Positions 15,237 to 17,893 of a DNA stretch of 17,893 bases are shown in pieces. Location: contig CAVXHI010000005.1 in the NCBI GenBank assembly GCA_963761655.1, forward strand, positions 1-17,893, in the 5' to 3' direction. This DNA is from RYN-122 sp963761655 (GTDB lineage Bacteria > Actinomycetota > Actinomycetes > Mycobacteriales > SCTD01). Under the pieces are notes generated by a model. The model saw nothing but the letters and a program-made list of their open reading frames with translations, searched no databases and was not told where the DNA came from. The first letter of the stretch is position 1. Every line of letters begins with the position of its first letter. A program made the position numbers and the translations under genes.

Positions 15237-15254
15237 CGGTCACCCAGGTGACCG
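15237..15254. promoter_or_regulatory. palindrome in the divergent sigma/TlpA region
   Basis: CGGTCACC, CA, GGTGACCG is an 18-bp perfect inverted repeat. It lies 40 bp upstream of the outermost sigma-factor start and about 90 bp upstream of the TlpA start. Its place between two divergent operons suggests a protein-binding site, but no regulator is identified. Confidence 0.4.
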
Positions 15255-15344
15255 AGTCGCCGGCGCCGCAGACGGGCGTGCAATCACCACGGCTGTCGGT
15301 GCGTCTGAGTGGACGCACCCCGTCCTCGTCTCCTGGAGCGCCTC

Positions 15345-15956
15345 GTGACCCAGCGTCCTGCCCCGTCCCGCTCGCGAGCCCGCGTCTCGGCGCCGTCCGG
15401 TGCCCGTCGCCGTGCCGTCGTGGGAGGAGCCGTCGCGGCCGCGCTCGTACTGGCCGGCGTCGTCGCGCTGAGCACGTCCGGGGCCGGAGCGGGAGGCGCG
15501 GGTGCGGCCGAGCTGGAGGTCTCCTACGACCGGACAGCGCAGGCTCTGGCGTTCAGCGGTCCCACCTTCGGCGGCGGCACGTTCGACCTCGCCGCGACCG
15601 GGAAGCCCGCCGTCGTCAACTTCTACGCCTCCTGGTGCACGATCTGCGACCGCGAGCTCCCGGACTTCGAGAAGGTCTCCGACGCGCTCGCCGGGAAGGT
15701 GCAGTTCGTCGGCGTCAACCCGCAGGGCAACGACACCGACGGCGCGCAGGCGCGGATGATCGAGCGCGGCGGCGTCACCTACCCGACCGTCCCCGACCCC
15801 GACGACGCCCTGCTCCGCGAGTTCAACACCACCGGCGGCCTGCCGACGACCCTGTTCGTCGACGCCGACGGCGTCGTCCGCAAGGTCCACAACGGGCTGC
15901 TCACCGAGCAGGCCCTGCGCCAGACGGTCGCCGACGTCCTCGGCGTGCGGACCTGA
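15345..15956 (+). CDS. TlpA-like membrane-anchored thioredoxin
   Basis: A 203-residue thiol:disulfide oxidoreductase of the TlpA/ResA type, tethered by one N-terminal helix (RRAVVGGAVAAALVLAGVVALS) with the catalytic domain outside the membrane. The active site is WCTIC with Cys98 and Cys101, in VNFYASWCTICDRELPDFEKV. The conserved cis-proline segment is GGLPTTLFVDADG. The GTG at 15345 was chosen because GGAG lies six bases upstream; an earlier GTG at 15309 is in frame without a binding site. The ccdA gene begins two bases after its stop, so CcdA probably supplies its electrons. Likely tasks are reduction of apocytochrome c or of other extracytoplasmic disulfides. No cytochrome maturation genes are in the window. 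Confidence 0.92.
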   Translation: MTQRPAPSRSRARVSAPSGARRRAVVGGAVAAALVLAGVVALSTSGAGAGGAGAAELEVSYDRTAQALAFSGPTFGGGTFDLAATGKPAVVNFYASWCTICDRELPDFEKVSDALAGKVQFVGVNPQGNDTDGAQARMIERGGVTYPTVPDPDDALLREFNTTGGLPTTLFVDADGVVRKVHNGLLTEQALRQTVADVLGVRT

Positions 15957-15958
15957 CG

Positions 15959-16711
15959 GTGCTCGACCCCGGGTCGGCGCCGCTCGCCGGCGCCGTAGCC
16001 GTCAGCCTGCTGGCCGGGCTGGTCAGCTTCGCCTCGCCGTGCGTGCTCCCGCTCGTGCCGGGCTACCTGGCATTCGCCAGCGGCGTCGCCGGGGCCGAAC
16101 CGGTCAGCGTCCCCCGCGCGCGGGGGACGGCGCTGCTCGCGAGCGTCTTGTTCGTCCTGGGCTTCGCCGCGTTCTTCACCCTGCTCGGAGGCGCGTTCGG
16201 CAGCCTCGGCCGGACTCTCGCTGAGCAGCGCCAGGTGGTCGGCGCCGTCGGCGGCGTGCTCGTCCTCGGGATGGGCCTGTTCCTGCTGGGCGTCCTGCGG
16301 CCACCCGTGATGGAGCGCGACGTCCGCGCCCTGTCGCTGGTCCGGCGAGGCGGGCTGCTCGGTGCGTTCCCGCTCGGGGTGGTCTTCGGCGCCGGCTGGA
16401 CCCCCTGCATCGGCCCCACCCTCGCCGCCATCCTCACCCTGACGGCCACCGACGGCGCGGCGTCCGCGGGACGCGGCGCGACGCTCGCCTTCTCCTATGC
16501 CCTAGGACTGGGGCTCCCGTTCGTCCTCGTCGGACTGGCCCTGGACCGCGGCGTCGCCGGGCTCGCCGTGCTCCGCCGGCACAGCCTGTACCTCGAGCGG
16601 GTCGGCGGGGCGGTGCTGGTCGCCGTCGGCGTCCTGCTCGTCACCGGCCTGTGGGACCGCGTGCTCGTCGCGCTGCAGCCCGCCGTCTCCGGCTTCACCC
16701 CCGCCCTGTGA
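15959..16711 (+). CDS. ccdA: CcdA cytochrome c biogenesis / thiol-reductant transporter
   Basis: A 250-residue membrane protein with about six helices, of the CcdA/DsbD-transmembrane family, which carries reducing equivalents from cytoplasmic thioredoxin to extracytoplasmic thioredoxin-like proteins. The two conserved cysteines are Cys28 (FASPCVLPLVPGYLAFASG) and Cys150 (GAGWTPCIGPTLAAIL). The GTG at 15959 starts two bases after the TlpA stop and has no ribosome binding site of its own, which fits translational coupling. The DUF3179 gene follows 29 bp later. CcdA and TlpA as an adjacent pair make a complete electron relay. Confidence 0.93.
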   Translation: MLDPGSAPLAGAVAVSLLAGLVSFASPCVLPLVPGYLAFASGVAGAEPVSVPRARGTALLASVLFVLGFAAFFTLLGGAFGSLGRTLAEQRQVVGAVGGVLVLGMGLFLLGVLRPPVMERDVRALSLVRRGGLLGAFPLGVVFGAGWTPCIGPTLAAILTLTATDGAASAGRGATLAFSYALGLGLPFVLVGLALDRGVAGLAVLRRHSLYLERVGGAVLVAVGVLLVTGLWDRVLVALQPAVSGFTPAL

Positions 16712-16740
16712 CACGACGCCCGACCCGACCCGGAGGACAC

Positions 16741-17892
16741 GTGCACCTGCGCCTGCTCGCCCTGACCGCCGCTGCCGCCGCGCTGCTGACCGCCTGCAGC
16801 AACGCGCCCGAGGCCCGCACCGGCGAGCCCGAGCGCCGTGAGACGACCGCCGGACTGACCGAGACCGCCAGGCTGGGCCTGACCTCCACGAAGGGTGAGC
16901 CGCTCATCGACCCGGCGGAGCTGTACGACGGTGCCTCCTTCGACGGCATCCCAGCGGTCTCTGAGCCCGTCCTGGTCAGCCGGGCGAAGGCCGACACGCT
17001 GCTGGTGGAGACCGAGCAGGTGGTGCTGGTCGAGCACGCCGGGCAGGCCCGCGCCTACCCCGTGCGCTCGCTGGTCCGCCACGAGATCGTCAACGACATG
17101 CTCGGCGGACTGCCCGTCGCCGTCACCTGGTGCCCGCTGTGCAACACCGGCATCGCCTTCGACCGGCGGGTCGACGGCCGCACCGAGGTCTTCGGGGTCA
17201 GCGGTCAGCTCTACCGGTCGGCGATGGTCATGTTCGACCGGCGGACGACGTCGCTGTGGCCCCAGCCGCTCGGCAAGGCGGTCCTGGGCGAGCTGACAGG
17301 CCAGGAGCTCACGGTGCTGCCCTCGGCGCTGCTGCCGTGGCGGGAGGCCCGCGACGCCCACCCCGACCTGCAGGTCGCGCTCGGCGACGAGGGCGAGCTG
17401 CTGGAGAGCGTCAACCCGTACGAGGGCTACGACATCTCCGGCAGCCCCTTCCTGTTCCGCGGCGACGTCGACGACCGGCTGCCGGCGATGGTCCGGGTGG
17501 TCGGGGTGTCGTTCGGCGGCGTCAGCCGCGCCTGGTCCTACGACCTGCTTCGCCGCGAACGCACCGTCGACGCGACCGTCGGAGCTCAGCCCGTCGCGGT
17601 GCTGTGGGCCGCCGGCTCCAGCTCCCCGCTGGAGACCGACGACGTCACCACGGGCCGGGACGTCGGCGCCACCGGCGTCTTCGACCCCCGGGTCGACGGT
17701 CAACGGCTGACCTTCCGCCCGGCCGGTCGCACCGCCTTCACCGACCGCCAGACCGGCAGCCGCTGGACCCTGGCAGGCGTGGCCGTCGACGGCCCGCTGC
17801 GCGGACGCCGGCTGACGCGCCTGCCGCACCAGGACGCGTTCTGGTTCGCCTGGGCCGCGTTCCAGCCCGACACCGAGCTCGGCAAGCCCTGA
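16741..17892 (+). CDS. DUF3179 lipoprotein
   Basis: A 383-residue exported lipoprotein. The signal peptide ends in the lipobox LTAC with Cys19 as the lipidated residue. The DUF3179 domain follows, with VRHEIVNDMLGGLPVAVTWCPLCNTGIAFDRRVDG. This contains a CxxC pair (Cys131, Cys134), then FGVSGQLYRSAMVMFDRRTTSLW. The C-terminal part, FDPRVDGQRLTFRPAGRTAFTDRQTGSRWTLAG, repeats the beta-rich pattern. The family's function is unknown. The GTG at 16741 has GGAGG at 16732-16736. Its position after TlpA and CcdA suggests that the CxxC is kept reduced, or cycled, by that relay. It ends one base before the window edge and is complete. Confidence 0.92.
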   Translation: MHLRLLALTAAAAALLTACSNAPEARTGEPERRETTAGLTETARLGLTSTKGEPLIDPAELYDGASFDGIPAVSEPVLVSRAKADTLLVETEQVVLVEHAGQARAYPVRSLVRHEIVNDMLGGLPVAVTWCPLCNTGIAFDRRVDGRTEVFGVSGQLYRSAMVMFDRRTTSLWPQPLGKAVLGELTGQELTVLPSALLPWREARDAHPDLQVALGDEGELLESVNPYEGYDISGSPFLFRGDVDDRLPAMVRVVGVSFGGVSRAWSYDLLRRERTVDATVGAQPVAVLWAAGSSSPLETDDVTTGRDVGATGVFDPRVDGQRLTFRPAGRTAFTDRQTGSRWTLAGVAVDGPLRGRRLTRLPHQDAFWFAWAAFQPDTELGKP

Positions 17893-17893
17893 C

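Noticed and set aside
15224..15958. ATG at 15224 as the start of a long N-terminal extension of CcdA
   Set aside because: The frame does run into ccdA, but this part overlaps the TlpA gene and translates to Arg/Pro-rich noise; CcdA normally starts just before its first helix, as at 15959.
16495..17829. 444-codon minus-strand frame opposite DUF3179 and the ccdA end
   Set aside because: Antisense shadow; the plus strand carries the lipobox and the WCPLC family motif.
1..17893. CRISPR array, tRNA, transposase or integrase
   Set aside because: No regular spaced repeats, no tRNA T-loop context and no DDE or recombinase motif were seen on either strand.

Overview
The window is very GC-rich, with strong G/C preference at third codon positions, many GTG starts and purine-rich ribosome binding sites. 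These traits, and families such as GntR/UTRA regulators, DUF2243 and zinc-binding anti-sigma factors, point to an actinomycete (Actinomycetota). I cannot place it to genus. No rRNA, tRNA, CRISPR array or transposase was seen.

Layout. (1) 1-1571, minus: a PYROXD2/phytoene-dehydrogenase-like FAD oxidoreductase with three apparent frameshifts. (2) 1758-2829, plus: a small membrane protein and a class I SAM methyltransferase that resembles the METTL7 (thiol methyltransferase) group. (3) 3008-3988, minus: a tandem DUF302 protein whose lipoprotein signal peptide is cut off from it by an in-frame TAG. A roughly 100-bp relic of the FAD oxidoreductase 5' end lies upstream (4207-4310). (4) 4404-7524, minus: a tightly overlapping operon of GntR regulator, single-domain rhodanese, TauE/SafE exporter, membrane protein (frameshifted near its start) and DUF2243 membrane protein. 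Divergent from it at 7605-10228, plus, are a CstB-like metallo-beta-lactamase/rhodanese fusion and a sulfide:quinone oxidoreductase, closed by a hairpin terminator. (5) 10229-11241: about 1 kb with little coding signal. (6) 11242-12320, plus: a second, heavily decayed copy of the FAD oxidoreductase. (7) 12558-13443: two small secreted proteins. (8) 13614-15197, minus: ECF sigma factor, zinc-finger anti-sigma factor and a coupled 86-residue protein. Divergent from it at 15345-17892, plus: TlpA-like thioredoxin, CcdA and a DUF3179 lipoprotein.

How it fits together. The central divergon reads as a sulfide/persulfide handling system. SQR would oxidise sulfide to persulfide, the MBL-rhodanese fusion and the rhodanese would process persulfide sulfur, and TauE/SafE would export sulfite or a related anion. 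It resembles the staphylococcal cst operon in content but is paired with a GntR/UTRA protein instead of CstR. The right flank is a second thiol-redox module: CcdA passes electrons to an extracytoplasmic TlpA-type thioredoxin, next to a DUF3179 lipoprotein with its own CxxC, and divergent from an ECF sigma/ZAS anti-sigma pair that could sense redox stress. The repeated decay of one oxidoreductase family, the TAG in the DUF302 gene and the frameshifted membrane gene mark a region of gene erosion, or of local sequence error, around otherwise intact sulfur genes.
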